Below, in pieces: positions 14,830-57,611 of a stretch of DNA of 64,000 bases (positions within the stretch are counted from its first letter, which is position 1; each line of letters starts with the position of its first letter). The translations under genes were made by a program, and so were the position numbers. This stretch comes from Escarpia spicata (Eukaryota > Annelida > Polychaeta > Sabellida > Siboglinidae): positions 50,037,743-50,101,742 of the forward strand of contig OZ023205.1 in the NCBI GenBank assembly GCA_963995525.1, read 5' to 3'. The notes below the pieces were generated by a model. That model had not been told where the DNA came from. It saw only the letters and a program-made list of their open reading frames with translations, and did not search any database.

Positions 14830-16930
14830 TTATATTCGTTTGTAGTTGCTCATTTAGGTATATAATGTATTAAAGCAAACTTGTCTGTTCATTAGTCAGA
14901 GCCATGCTCACGAGCCATGGGTGGTCATTATTAGGAAGAAGTTTGCTGAATCGGTTGTACTTTGTCCCACGTGTGGTCTTGATTGTTGGAATTGGGCCAG
15001 TCGTGTCTGTCTTCAGGGTAATGGTAGAGGCAGAAGTTCCATCCCAAACAAAAGCTGGAGTTATTTACGTTCCTCGTGGAGGTCTCTTCTCAACCTTGAC
15101 ACGTTCAAAATGTGCAACACCATTGTATAACGCTAAGTAGCTATTGCCTTAGTATCCCTCATCTGTGAAACCACTTTGTCCTGAGATAATTAATGAGGGG
15201 TTTGACAGTTGGCCCAAAACAGGAAGGTGATAGGTTGTGTCCCATAAATGCCAAATGTACCATAATTGTGTATAATTTGTTGCATCTCAAATGAAAACAG
15301 TCTGATGCCCAGCACTGACCATTAATTTTGTATTAGTTCTCAAGCTTTGCATTTCAGCTACATAAAATATTCCGTTTTAAATTTTATTTAAAATACATGT
15401 TCCAGCACAATAGGTGACAACTATGATTGTATCGGCAAAACTAATTCGTCTACAGGTACATGTTTGTCCTAATTGTAAAAAAAATACACTTGGTACACAT
15501 CTTAAGTTATTGAGCAGCCCTTTTGAGAGTTGCTAACACTGCCTATAGCGTACTAAAAATAAAAACCACACCCTCATTTTTATGATGGCCATGGCATCTG
15601 CACCCCATTACTGGATGGGGCAGATGTTTCCACACTTATCATTAGTATTACAGAGGCTAGTGCAAGTAGAATACAATTCATGCATGAAATTAAGTAATTT
15701 TTCACCATGCAAATTTTCTTTTAAAAAATTACATAAGTCAACAAATACCGTTTATCTAAATAAATTTTGTGAATGGTAGTGGACCCTGGTGCTTGGCATT
15801 ATAAAAATACACGTAGTTTTGTATAAATCGCCAGATGGCGCCACTGCATTCCTTAATCTACAAAGTCTACTTTTGCGAGAGCATTAACACCTGTAGTGTC
15901 AATATTTTTATTTTAAGCCATTTCAGAAGGTTTTAGAGTGATATTATTGAGTGAAATTTTTATTTTATTGACACTACTAATAATAAACAACCCTAATATA
16001 ATAAACACCCTCTGCAGAAAAATCTACAGGTGTTCATAGACATTTTATTTATAATCCTACAAGCACAGAGCAGTATATTTTATAGACAAAAATGAATACT
16101 ACAGATTTGATTCTATAAAATATTCTACAGAAAAATATTAGCAAAACATCCTTTAGAATAATCTACAGATGATATAGAATACTATAAATTCTAGCGAAAA
16201 CATCCACAAAAATCTTATACAATGACCATGGATTGTAAAATTACTGTAAATTTCAGGTTTTGATATGTAAGGGCCCCTGAACTGAGGAAGCTTATTGTTG
16301 TTTCACATATTTTCTATAAGATTCCAATATACAGTGGCAAAATAAAACATGAACTGACACAAAATATATTGTACACATTAATTCCATGAGTTTTTACTAT
16401 TTGCAAGGTGGTTACATCCTTCATTTTCTGTATAAATTCTGGGATGGTTCTCCCATTTAAAATATGTATATTCAAAAATTCACAGAAAGTGAGAAGCTCA
16501 AATAAGCACTCTGGCTTGATGTATTTCCAGTTTTTTATTTCACAACCATTATAATGTAATATATACAATATATAATTTATATTAACTATTATTACTTTAG
16601 ACACTCGTAGTTAATTACTGAAAATATGCTAAGCCAGTGTAAACACTGACTCTGCCTATTGCGTCTCGCCAAGACAGATTTCTAGGTGTTAAATAAGAAA
16701 ACAATGATTTAAGCATAGATCACAGTAGTACAGTACAATAGTTGAGTTCACAATGAACATTTCTTGGTAGAATTCCAGCAGCCATACCAAGAAGATGTCA
16801 TTCTCATGTCAAACAATACTGTATTCATTCTGTTAAGCGTTGTTTCTTTGGGTACATCCCTGCAGACATGACTGTCAGGTGATTTAAGCATCCACACATG
16901 AGCAAAATTATATATCAGGGGACCGTTTCA
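14830..16930. other. Intergenic, RPS23 to SLC26 3' side: nothing recognised
   Basis: Convergent gene ends face each other here. Overlapping short frames at 14,904-15,140 have no recognisable motif. No SLC26 poly(A) site was assigned. Confidence 0.5.
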
Positions 16931-16943
16931 CTAAGATATTAAG

Positions 16944-17150
16944 AACACTGTAAAGTCTGATAATTTAGGTGGACTTTTCAATATTTTTTTCATCACTCTA
17001 GTATGAAACTGGTGTGACATTGATAAAAATGACATTACAGTGATGATTCAACAGTCAAGGTTGGCATTGGAGATGACTGTCACAGCATCAGATGCTGTTA
17101 AAAGGGGTGTATGCTAATTAGGGCATGTACACTTAATAGAACAAATACGG
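16944..17150 (+). repeat. Dispersed ~205-bp repeat, copy 1
   Basis: Begins GAACACTGTAAAGTCTGATA and ends near GAACAAATACGG. About three quarters alike by eye to 18,509-18,705. Unclassified and non-coding. Confidence 0.65.
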
Positions 17151-18167
17151 TATGGTAGTTAAAAAAAACATACTTCAAAAAATGTGTATCACCAAATAGT
17201 TAACTACAAAAACAAATACACTATACTGTAATAGTACGCACATTTGCAAAGTAAATAATAATTATTATTACAACTTTTGAATAACTGCGCAGTTGCTTAC
17301 ATTGTCCCAAAATAAGGAATTCTACGGTGTGAATACAGTGTAAACACCCATGGTCTATCAATAAGGCTGTGCACTTTAGTGATATTATGCTTGTACTTTT
17401 TTAATATTATTAAAGCTGCGAATATTAATACTTCTAACGGGTTTTATGTTGAAACAAGTGCATTTAAATTAAACTAGCTTACACCCATCTAGAAAGCTAC
17501 AAACCAAGGGCAGCAGTTGGTAAATGAATTTTTTTTACTGTGGTTCTATATGGAGAACCGATCACCACTCAATTTAGCTGTTAGGAAAAATGCCCTCTAA
17601 AAATATAGCATATCGGGAAAAAAAGTATTGCTGTTTTTCTTGCCTGGGCTGGACAGGTATTCTACATGCTACACTGGTCACTGTTTCATACAAACATATC
17701 AGCATGATAAATTCTAACGACACAGGTACCGAACATACATTAAACTAAAGTAACTAAATGTTAACGAGACATTTAAATTAAATAATTCTTTAGTGTGGCA
17801 ACACAAGAGTGGAAACAGAAGTGCAACAAGATTACACGGGGACCCGGAGCACTTGCAAGCCAATAGCGGCTCCATAAATGTACAACCTTCAAGAACATGC
17901 TGCAGTAGTTGCTGGCCATTTCTCCTGTGGTAAAAAGTTCAATAAAGCCATTCCATTTAGCACTACGAATCATACAAAATTATTTGCATTGTCTACAAAA
18001 ATACCCTAACATCAACATAAAGCAATATATAATCTCTTCAAAATAGATATAAATATATATCATATAATCGCAATTTACATATTTTGGGAAGCATTTTCTT
18101 TCGCATAAAAAATCATACGACCCGTTTCTCTTTGGCGGGTACTTTCTAAAACCTGATCTAATGTGCA

Positions 18168-46865
<28,698 letters not shown>

Positions 46866-46873
46866 CGTGGTTT

Positions 46874-48540
46874 CTACAGCAAAGATGGGTATTCCATTAA
46901 ATATCATGATGATTATATTTAGTAGGTAAAGTGGGAAAAACTCCTTTTAGCTGATGGTATTATAACTCAAATTAACTCGATGACAATCATAATTCACAGA
47001 CACAACATTCTTATTCAACCTAAATGCCACTTGTTGTGTTGTGTTAAATGTTGTGATGTGATTGTTGAAATTCTGTCTATGGTATTTAGGCCTGTATGCC
47101 CTGACAGTTGTATATCAAATGGTAACCTTGTTAATTGCATGCCACCTTGATTGTACAAAACAGCGGTGGAGTAGCACAAACAATCAGAGGTGGCTGCATG
47201 CTGGCTGGATTATTTGGGTTACTCCACCAACCATGATTACCACAGAGGTTGCAAAGGTACCATTTTATATTTCACACTGAATTATTTTTTTTAGAAAACA
47301 GATGTTGCTGACAATGTTTGTATCCCAGCAAGTGGCCGTCATGTGGTTACGTGTTGCGAAAAATTGGGGATATAGAACCTTAATCATAAACTTTTTTGAG
47401 TCTATATATATATATATATATATATATATCATCAAGAGCATTTGATAATGTCAAAGAGGTACAGCAAAACTGTGTAAACCTAATTAAATGTTTGTCTGCC
47501 ATTTTTTCTAAAGCTCACTTGCATGTGGCATGCAATGACTGCATCACAATGTCAACAAACTTAGTAATCTCAGATACGTATTTCCGACTGCATAATGTAC
47601 TTGACAGAGCATATTGCACCTTTGTGAATGAAAGGTACCATTTGAGATAAAATCATATTGCATAGAGCTTTGTCTTTGGCCCAATTGTAGGAGATCCCCT
47701 GGAAACAAGATCAGTGTATCCCTGGTTAGCTCCAGGGAGCACGCGGCAGAATCTCATTTATTCAGCTAATGAACTGGGTGCTGATTGGCTTCAACTGAGT
47801 CAAAGGTTCTAACCACTGGTAGTACTACTGCTACCTTGTCTCATATTCAGTATTCAAATTTATATTGTTACATAATGTTCAATTTAGACAGTTTCTTTAC
47901 AAACATTATAAAGAAATCATAGACTATTTTTGTCTAATAGAATACATTCTAATACATTCTACTAACAAAAAATAGTCTTTAATTTCTTTTTGCGGAGAAA
48001 TGATTATCATATTACGAATATCATGTTTACATTGTACATGGAAGAGAAAGGAATTAATGGGCATTACTAACAAAATGATATATGCACATCACATGGTCCA
48101 AAGAACACTTGACATGTTGTCAATAAACATTGGGTATTGGAAATTATCGACAGCTGTTCACAAATGTACGGAACATAAAGAGACAATGTTCAGTGAAATT
48201 ACTTTTTAAGAAACTGTGGTTCTCTTAACACATCTGGGTGTGGAGACATTATAGAATAGACTTCTATCTATAGATCTATCTACCCATCTAGCTATTTATA
48301 TATCTATACCATATATATATATATATATATATGGTAGGCATAGATATATAGATAGCTAGATAGATAGCTAGATCTATAGATAGATAGCTAGATCTATAGA
48401 TAGAAATCTATTATATATATATACACACACACACGTATACATATATGAACTATATGGAGGAGTCTTTCTAAAGACTATGTAGAAAGGCATAAACTATTTT
48501 GAATAGCTAATTAGATTATTATCATTATTATTAAATAAAT
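46874..48540. other. Upstream of SLC26 coding exon 1: no exon recognised
   Basis: Must be intron to a noncoding 5' exon, since coding exon 1 starts with an acceptor. It contains a (TA)n run at 47,403-47,430 and nothing else recognised. Confidence 0.5.
48280..48445. repeat. Inverted GATA/TAGC-rich repeat around a (TA)n core
   Basis: ATAGATCTATCTA...TATCTATACCAT then (AT)n then ATGGTAGGCATAGATATATA and repeated GATAGCTAGAT; able to fold into a cruciform. Confidence 0.75.
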
Positions 48541-51500
48541 TCTGATATGGTGCCTTGCAAGCAGCAAGTCAAGGCAAAACGACATTTGGTGTGTGATGAC
48601 TGCCACAGCTGGATGAATTCATCGTTGTTTGTTTACCCGGGGGGGGGGGGGCTAGGATAGAACATGTAGAGAAGGTATTGGGGCATGGCAAAGGAGGGTC
48701 TACACTAGTACACGTAGGGACAAATAATGCAGACAGGGAGGGAACAAGTGGGATAATACAGAAGTACAGACAGTTAGTGAGGAAGTTAAAGAAGACGACA
48801 AGAATTGAACAGATTATTCTCTCAGGAATGTTGCCAGTAATGGGAGAAAGAAGGCCAACATATAGAAACTGCAGGAGGAGGATGATCAATGCACTTGTTG
48901 AGCAGATGTGTAAAGAAGAGGGGATGGGATTCGTAGATTTATGGGGATAGTTTGTTGGGAGGGAAGATATGTACATAAGAGATGGCCTCCGTCTAAGTGG
49001 AAAGGGGGCAGCAGTTTTCTCAGAGAACCTGCTGCGATCTGTTGACAGTGGGACAGGCTGCATCTATTTAAACTAGATTCGCAGGGGGGGATTCACAGAG
49101 AAGCCTGAAACTGGAGGCAAAGATAAAGACAGCAGAAATAAATCAGCAAAGAACATCCTGCAAAACTGCTCTGAAGATGGCTATAAATGTGTTTGTTTAA
49201 ATGCAAGGAGCTTAGTAAACAAAAAAGTGAACTAAACATTATGGTAGAAGATATTGACCCCTCACATAATAGGTATAACCGAATCATGGGCCACCACTGA
49301 TATATCAGATGCTGAATTGGGACTAACAGGCTATGTAATGTTTAGGAAAGATAGAATAGGAAGAAGGGGAGGTGGAGTTATTTTATATGTTAAAGAATCT
49401 AGCCAAGCTTATGAAATAAAATTAGAAAGAGAAACAGATTGCAAAGAAGCTGTTTGGTGTAACATAGTTACAGGAAATTCAACGTTAATGGTTGGGTTAG
49501 TTTATAAAAGTCCAAACATAAGCATAGAAGAGAATGAAAAAGTACAAAACGCTACAAGGGAAGTGAACATACGGGACTGTATTATTATGGGGGATTTTAA
49601 CCACGGGCATATACAATGGAGATATCTACAGAGTACAGGGAGTGAGGACCACAAGTTTTTAGTTTTAGTACAAGATAGTTTCCTTTCTCAACATGTGCTG
49701 TAGAACCATCCAGGGGTTAGACATAGTTGTGTCCTCACAGAATGAATTAATTAATTGACAATGTCAACATATGTGAGCCACTGGGGAGTAGTGATCACAA
49801 CCAGATACATTTTATCATCAAAGTAAAAAGAATGGAATAGTAAAAAGCAGTACACGAGAAATTTCCACAAACAAAGATATAAGGACATGAGGAAATATTT
49901 AGCAAAGATAGACTGGAATAACACACTGAAGAATAAGACAGAATGCTGGATATCTTAGAGTGAAATTGAGTGCATCGTCGATAAATTTGTTCCTTTGAAA
50001 AAACAAGAGAAACAGTCCAGAAAGAAACGCTTATCGAAAGAAGCCATTAGAAACATTAAGTACAAACAATGATGTATATGTCATTTAGATGTACTGGAAA
50101 TGATGAAGACTACAACATTTATAAAAAAGCACTTAACCAAGTTACAATTGAAATTATAAATTCAAAGAGAAGCTATGAACAACAATTTACTTGTGATATA
50201 AAACATGAAAGCAAGAGTTTTTATGCATATGTTCAGAGCAAACAGAAAGTTCAGGATCAGGTCGGCCCTCTAGAAGATAATGCTGGAAATATAATATTAG
50301 AGGGATACTTAATGGCAGAAGAGCTGAATGAGTATTTTAGTTCAGTGTTTACCAGGAAAGATATTAGTTCACTGCCAGTGCCAGATGCTAAGTTCAAGGG
50401 GGCGGAATCAGACTATTTAGGACAATTAATTGCAACCATGTAAAACTGGTAGCTAAATAAATATAAGGGCTATGAAGGATAATAAATCACCTGGAGTGGA
50501 TGGGATTCCACCGAAACTACTATTGGAAATTGTAGAACAAATTAGCATACCGCTTGCAACAGTTTTCGATTTGTCATTAGAAGAGGGAGTGGTTTCTTTA
50601 GAATGGAAAGAACCAAACATTGTACCAAAAAAAAGGTTCGAGAAACAAGTCAGAGAATTTCAGACCAGGGATCACCAGTAGATACCATTTACTTAGATTT
50701 TCAGAAAGCTTTTGACAAAGTGCCACATCAAAGATTACTGCTTAAACTAAAGGCCCATGGCATAGGAAATGGTTTAATTAACTGGATAGAAAAATGGTTG
50801 ATTAACAGAAGAAAACGGGTAGTAATTGATGGGGAGGCTTCAAACTGGAAATCAGTTTTCAGTGGGGTACCACAAGGATCAGTACTGGGACCTATTTTAT
50901 TCTTAATATATCAATGATTTGGACGATGATATAACAAGCAAGGTGTTGAAATTTGCGGATGATACAAAAGTGTTTAGAAGGATTAAACATGGTGGATAGA
51001 CAGCATTTACAAGATGATCTTGATCAAATGGTCTGAAAAGTGGCAAATGTTGTTCAATTTGGGGAAATGGAAATGCCTCCACACAGGACCTAGGAACGAA
51101 GATGTACAATATACAAGGGGGGGTACTATACTAAGTACTACTATAAAAGAAAAGGACTTAGGGTTAACCATTAGTGCTGATATGAAAGTGTTAGAGCAGT
51201 GTGGAATTGCAGCTTCAAAGGGAAATTAAATTCTTGGATTAATTAGGTTAAATATAGCGTATAAGGAAAAAGAAGTAATAATACCGCTGTACAAAACAAT
51301 AGTTAGGCCTCATTTAGAATATTGTATACAAGCGTGGAGGCCATATCATAAGAAGGATATAGATATGCTTGAAAGAGTACAGAGGAGAACGACTAAAATG
51401 ATATAAAAACTGAGGGATCTTAATTACGAAATATAAGCCTAAAAGAATATGGTTTAACAACACTAGAGACCAGGAGATTGAGAGGAGATCAGATAGAAGT

Positions 51501-51885
51501 GTTTAAAATATTGAATGGTTATGAAAATATTGATAGAAATATTTGTTTCTCAGTTAAAATAGATAGAAGGACCAGAGGACATGAAGTTTCATTAGTAAAG
51601 GAGCAGTGTAAATTAGATATAAGAAATTTTCATTTTCACAAAGGACTGTAAATGAATGGAACAGATTATCTAATGATTGTGTGGATGCTACTAGCATGAA
51701 TAGGTTTACAAATAAAATTGACACATACCAGATACCTCAGAAGGGTGGGATACATGTAGATAAAAAGGGTTGGACTCTCGATAAGCCAAAAGGCTTCCTT
51801 GTCCACCTGCCATCTACAGTTAATAGTCTGGGTGGAATCGCCCATGGGCGATAATGCGGTCAAATATGGTATATATAATTTATAA
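48540..51885 (+). mobile_element. CR1-like LINE with SGNH esterase, endonuclease and reverse transcriptase; near full length, broken
   Basis: In order: a Cys-rich start (48,555-48,640, CKQQVKAKRHLVCDDCHSW); an esterase/SGNH-like ORF1 part (48,678-49,075, VHVGTNNADREGTSG and FVDLWG); a G-run; an APE endonuclease (49,220-49,830, IIGITESWA and CIIMGDFNHGHIQW); reverse transcriptase (50,069-51,000, NKSPGVDGIPPKLL, YLDFQKAFDKVPHQRLL, SGVPQGSVLGPILFLIY, FADDTKVF); and a C-terminal part to about 51,850. Several frameshifts and stops separate the pieces, so it cannot be active as is. A truncated relative sits at 4,240-4,590. Confidence 0.9.
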
Positions 51886-51889
51886 TATA

Positions 51890-54290
51890 TAATAATTAAT
51901 TTTTAAATAATCAGATCACATCTTTCAGTTATTAGACAGTAACAAGTTTATAAATTCTTTGAATATTCACTAGTTACGTCTACTATGAGTATGTCAAATG
52001 TGGCATTGGAGGGAAATGCACCGACGATGCATGGAGACTGGTGTCTTGTTATGCAATATCTATCTTTTAGACCCTTCAGTACCAACTTAGTACACATTCT
52101 TGAAATTCCAGGGCCTCTATGGGTATCCATGGATTACACTGGGGTGTCTCTCTAGAGTCTAGCTGTGGTTTCTTTCTCCTTGTGCTTCTCTAGACCAACT
52201 GTTGTTTTTACAATCTCCAATCAATTACAGTCTAGGTGCAGTACTATCACTAAAGACATACCAAGACATTAGTGTAACCAAAAGTTAGTGGCTGTTACAT
52301 CTGAATAGCTAATTAATTATTCCTGGCAGAGATATTCATTCACTCAGCTGAAATGAAGCACAGTAATTGACTTCAGAAGCACTGTTTCAATATTTATAAC
52401 ATTAATGTCAAACAAACAAACACTGTCTCTATTGTCAAAATCATTATGCTAATCATTGTAGCAACCACACCAAAACGGCTGAATCAGGGACATTTTAATT
52501 CGACATTTGAGATAACAGCATTTTTCACAGCATGGACTTTGGCCAAGATGACCTTATAAGTCCGTGATGCAACAGGCTCATTGTCTGACTTGCCTACAGT
52601 TAGTCACCCTTTTGATAAGGACCATCTGGCATCAATTTAAAGTAACTTTGCAAATGTGCTACCAGTCAAAACAATTAAAATAGGCACCTGAAGAAAGGTT
52701 ACAATTAAACAGTCAGGTTGCTATATTATATACCAGTATATCCATGTTGAAGACTCACATTTTTATTCAAATACAAATTAAAATTATTACATGTATGTCA
52801 AATATTACGTATTAGCTCAATGATTTAATTATAAAAGTTGTTTAGTTAGAGTGCAATTAAATAGATACTTGATAGTATAGTAATACTAACAATACCTGTT
52901 TAATGATAATATGTAAAAACTTTTGGATACTATTCGCTTTAAGTATTCATCTATTACAAATATCACATTGATATAGACAAATGAGGTTTTTGCAAATTCA
53001 TTTATAGCACAAGCTTATTTACTTGTAAACTACACACAAGTGTTATTACACCACAACCTGCTTATCTCAAGGTTACCACCCCTGGAGCACGTGTACCCAA
53101 TTAAGTGGAATCTAAACAAGTGTACCCTGGTATTAAGGTACCATCACTGGGTAAAAGCTAGTGAATTATTCTATTCAACATGGATTATTACTGGATCACC
53201 CAAACATCAAGACTTTCATCATCATGACTGTCATTATCTTATATCATCAGTTGAGTAACTGTATCATTTATCAAGTAAACAAGCACACGATTAACATGGT
53301 CTATAAATACAATGTTTACACTAGTGCCGGGTGGTCCAGCACTTCCTGTGTTATTTGGGCAAATGTCACATGTTTCAGCATTACTAAGTATTATTTGAAT
53401 GGTTTCAATCTCAACTAATACTGTCTTTGTAACCCTGCGATGTGTAGTGAGATGTACTGAGCACTAAGGTTTTTGCTGTATAAAAGTATTGAAATTACTG
53501 ACTAAAAAAATATTTGTTCATACACACCAAACCAGATCAGAAAGCATATATACTGCTGAGTGAACTGATGCAGAATGAACACAACTGCCCAAGCTTCAAA
53601 GTAGCAACAAGAACATTAGGACCCTGTTCTTTTAACTTTGTACTTATTACCTAGTACATACTGGGATAATCCACTATAGTACAGATTACTGACCCTAAAA
53701 CTGACATCATTAAGCTACTTTAGCAACAGATGACCTGTAGCACAAATTTGTCCTTCATTACTTCCATGATACTCTCAAAGTATTCACAGTGACAGCTGTT
53801 TCAGAACCCTACTACACATTTAACTATTATTATGATAATGATTATGATGACTAATTTGCATTGAATTTCATAGAAACCAATTAGAAATCAACATGTAATT
53901 ATGATACTAGTATCATTACTTGTAATTAACTTGCTCTGAAGTTCATTCAACAAAAAGTTTTTTTTGCTTACATTATATAAGTAATACGCAATCACATGTA
54001 TTTACACATGTATACGTCTCTAATACCTATACCTCGTACACGACAGTTAGTAAACCCCCAAACAGATTCTTAATGAATGAGTGACCTTGCGTCCTTATAC
54101 TAGTTGTTTACATTAGCTGGCACAACTTTGCACAACACGTTCGAAACTGCTATCAGAGTCAGAGACCCGGGCATTTCTTTCTTTCAATAATGTTGAGCAT
54201 GAATAGACTGCCACTGGCATTTCAAGTGAACTGCTGTGTTTACATTACAAGTTACCTCTAGTCACTAAAGGCTAAAGCACATGTACCTTA
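51890..54290. other. Intergenic or 5' intron: one SINE scrap, otherwise nothing
   Basis: At 53,555-53,640 GCTGAGTGAACTGATGCAGA is a remnant of SINE family A. The rest is unassigned AT-rich sequence. Confidence 0.5.
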
Positions 54291-54329
54291 CATGTCACAA
54301 ATTGAATGCAGTGTTTTTGTTAATTTCCT

Positions 54330-55620
54330 CTACCAACTGTCTGGAAGCAACTAAGCCTAAGCTAGCGTGACGTCGTTAAAAACATATCGTTTTGTTGCTC
54401 GTGTCCGTCACGGAAGGCTTAAAGGAAACTGGTAGTTAAGCGTCGGTCAGCTGTTACCCGTGCTGTCAATACACGGGCAGACGTGCAGTTGGTCGCGGGT
54501 ATACTGGCTCTGGTAATGCCGCTATGCCTATAGGCCCGGCAAGTTTGTTATAACGTAACGGGCAACGTGCTGCGGATGCTGCGACGCAACAGTTACACGG
54601 GATGACAAGTGCTATGTGCCGGCGCGACACCGGCACAGCCAGACACGGGCACAAGCCACATCGGCTATTTCTAGTATCGCCTATCGGCGTATTCTGCGAC
54701 TAATGTTGAATGATAACGTGTAACTTGTAGTTGTAATGTAAGCGATGTTACCATGAAAAGACAAAGTGTGTGCTCATCTCATACGATCGCCAGTTTACCA
54801 CTTACCAGAATGCTGTTAGCGTGTGTTGCGTGTCTATACGATGTGACACATCATTCGGCCGGTTACGTTGTCGCTGGACCAGCGGCGGAGGCAAGCCGAT
54901 ACCTGAACCAAACGCCCGCACCAGCGGGCGATATTACGAAACTAATTCCGTTGTGAAATCACTGAAGGTTACGCCCCTCTCTCAGAGTCTCTGTTATGGC
55001 ATAATCTCGAACTCACGAATTCGGGTGATGACTGGAGCACGTTGCAGATTTCCAGGCGGTAAAATCTACTGTTTGTGTAGCTGCTGCGCCGTACCTTTAA
55101 ACGAACGGTTCACGAAACATGGATCTTCTGCATCGCGTCTACCGAGTGACTCGCTAACAACCGCGGCAGCTGCCAAATTTCGCGGAAAGTTAATCGATAT
55201 CGCCTCGATCACCGCCAGGCGGACCACTGAACCGAGGCTACCAGGATTTATAAATAGGAAAACGTGCGTCGCGTTTCACGTAACGAGGGCTGCCGCACGC
55301 ACGCACGCTCAAGTAGTACCTATATCATGTCCTTGGTGCGCAATTTGATGACTTATCTGATTTGATTGATTAATGCGATGGTGCGTAAATTGTGATCGAG
55401 TTAGGCTGTTTGCTCTCGCAGAAAATCATATGAATGAATGATCAATGGTAGTATTGGTAGGACTAGACTGGAGGAGGGCAGTAGTAGGAGCATATGGCCA
55501 TGCATATAGGACTTGAGAGAGGGAGGGAGGGAGACATGCATAGACGTAATGAAACGTGACGTGTACATCGATGTGATGTAGTCACGTTCGCCGGACTTCA
55601 CGTTTGTGTAAAGCCGACGA
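54330..55620. promoter_or_regulatory. GC- and CpG-rich stretch, possible SLC26 promoter or first exon
   Basis: Clearly richer in G+C and CpG (repeated CCGGC, GCGCGACACC, CGCGGCAG) than the AT-rich flanks. It lies 7.5-9 kb upstream of SLC26 coding exon 1, which needs a 5' exon. A 192-codon plus-strand frame (54,770-55,348) crosses it, as expected by chance in GC-rich DNA; I recognise nothing in it. The promoter role is inference only. Confidence 0.3.
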
Positions 55621-56359
55621 GGGAGTCGGCTAATAAAGTTGTCAAATTTCAGTGCAAATCAACGTAATAAATTAAATGTATTTTCCACGCCAACTTGGGA
55701 TAACATTGACAAATAATCTCAACTGGTCCAGACACGTAACTGCCCGGAAATTACGTCACAGACGCCCCTAGGAAACCCAATCTAAACGTCAACCGACGGA
55801 GATGACTACGGACTGAGTTGACGAATCGGCTATTGTAAACGTCAAACAAGGAAAAATCAATGTGCAACGTGTTACAAGAAACTGGAAAGGATAAGTACAG
55901 CTAGTAGACTAAGGGCGTCATTGTCTATTAAATATACACATTATACGTTTACGTAAGCTTTCTTCAGAGGTCCAGTCTCAGCTATAGCCTATACGGACAA
56001 ACTGTCAATTGTTCAGCAGACACAGGAACTAACTAAGACAGTTTATAAGTATTAGAGACCTTTGCCATACTGGTACGTGATCTTTATGCAACAAATGAAT
56101 TTATTAAATTTTCTACTGTACTATTGATATTATTTATGTGTTGCTCGCTAGTATTCTATGTTTAGAACCCAACGACACAATGTTCTCATAGAGGGTCTTA
56201 TTTGAGAAATGAAGCAGAAAGTAGGAAGAACGTAGAGGCGAGTATGCGCCTAGGCTAATGTTAGTCAACGGAAGGGTAGTGTGTAATCAGTCCCAACGAA
56301 TAGCGTAGGGCGAAACTACGAGCCACCCAAACGTGTCCATCAAACTGCAGTTCATCATA

Positions 56360-57115
56360 AATTATGCAGTCACACAGCCTCGCCCATTCTCGGGAACAGA
56401 AATGATTCAGCCCAAGCAATCCCACAGCCTCGCCCTCTCTCGGGAACTGACATTATTCAGCCCAAGCAATCCCACAGCCTCGCCCTCTCTCGGGGACAGA
56501 AATGATTCAGCCCAAGCAATCCCACAGCCTGGCACCCTCTCTGGGGAACTGAAATGATTCAGCCCAAGCAATCCCACAGCCTCGCACCCTCTCTGGGGAA
56601 CTGAAATGATTCAGCCCAAGCAATCCCACAGCCTGGCACCCTCTCTGGGGAACTGAAATGATTCAGCCCAAGCAATCCCACAGCCTCGCACCCTCTCTGG
56701 GGAACTGAAATGATTCAGCCCAAGCAATCCCACAGCCTCACACCCTCTCTGGGGAACTGAAACAATTCAGCCCAAGCAATCCCACAGCCTCGCACCCTCT
56801 CTGGGGAACTGAAATGATTCAGCCCAAGCAATCCCACAGCCTCGCACCCTCTCTGGGGAACTGAAATGATTCAGCCCAAGCAATCCCACAGCCTCGCACC
56901 CTCTCTGGGGAACTGAAATGATTCAGCCCAAGCATTCCCACAGCCTCACACCCTCTCTGGGGAACTGAAACAATTCAGCCCAAGCAATTCCACAGCCTCG
57001 CACCCTCTCTGGGGAACTGAAATGATTCAGCCCAAGCAATCCCACAGCCTCACACCCTCTCTGAGGAACTGAAACAATTCAGCCCAAGCAACACCAAAGC
57101 TTCGCCATCTCTGTG
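56360..57115. repeat. 52-bp minisatellite
   Basis: About 14 units of CAGCCCAAGCAATCCCACAG, CCTCGCACCCTCTCTGGGGA, ACTGAAATGATT. The first three units are shorter variants (TCTCGGGAAC). On the minus strand each unit shows GGGCTGAATCATTTCAG|TTCC, which looks like a branch point and acceptor. Confidence 0.95.
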
Positions 57116-57119
57116 GAAC

Positions 57120-57235
57120 TTAAACAATTCAGCACACGCAGTCCCACAGTCCGTCCTGTCAATTCAGCACACGCAGTCCCACAGTCCGTCCTGTCAATTC
57201 AGCACACGCAGTCCCACAGTCACGTCCTGTAAGGG
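57120..57235. repeat. Three copies of a ~37-bp unit, AATTCAGCACACGCAGTCCC
   Basis: A direct repeat following the 52-bp array and sharing its AATTCAGC phrase, so probably derived from it. Confidence 0.8.
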
Positions 57236-57255
57236 GAACTGAGACAATTCAGCCT

Positions 57256-57271
57256 GAGAGAGAGAGAGAGA

Positions 57272-57302
<31 letters not shown>

Positions 57303-57395
57303 CGTGTGTGTGTGTGTGTGCACGCGCGCGTATGTGTAGTGCGTGCGTACGTACATATACGTAGTGCGTGTGTCTGCGTGAGTGAGTGTGTGTGG
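57256..57395. repeat. (GA)n(TG)n and CG-TG purine/pyrimidine tract
   Basis: Compound microsatellite with alternating GT/GC runs, including CACGCGCGCG. Confidence 0.9.
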
Positions 57396-57611
57396 AATAT
57401 CCGTGTGGGCGGGGGAAACGATATACCCTACTGTAATGATTAATACACTCTATCTTTATAAACATTTATCAAACAAGTTTATTAAATGTGTAAATCACGA
57501 TGACAGTTCAATAAATATATACGGCGATGTATGCGTAAGTTTTGTGATGAGTCAAACGTAAGAAGATGCCGTTAATACAACACAAACGGGGTCATCTCCT
57601 GGGCCAAGTAC

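Noticed and set aside
14904..15140. Two overlapping plus frames downstream of RPS23
   Set aside because: No recognisable domain and no splice signals; not supported as a gene.
54770..55348. 192-codon plus-strand frame
   Set aside because: No motif or domain seen; long frames arise by chance in the GC-rich stretch. Kept only as a note under the possible promoter.
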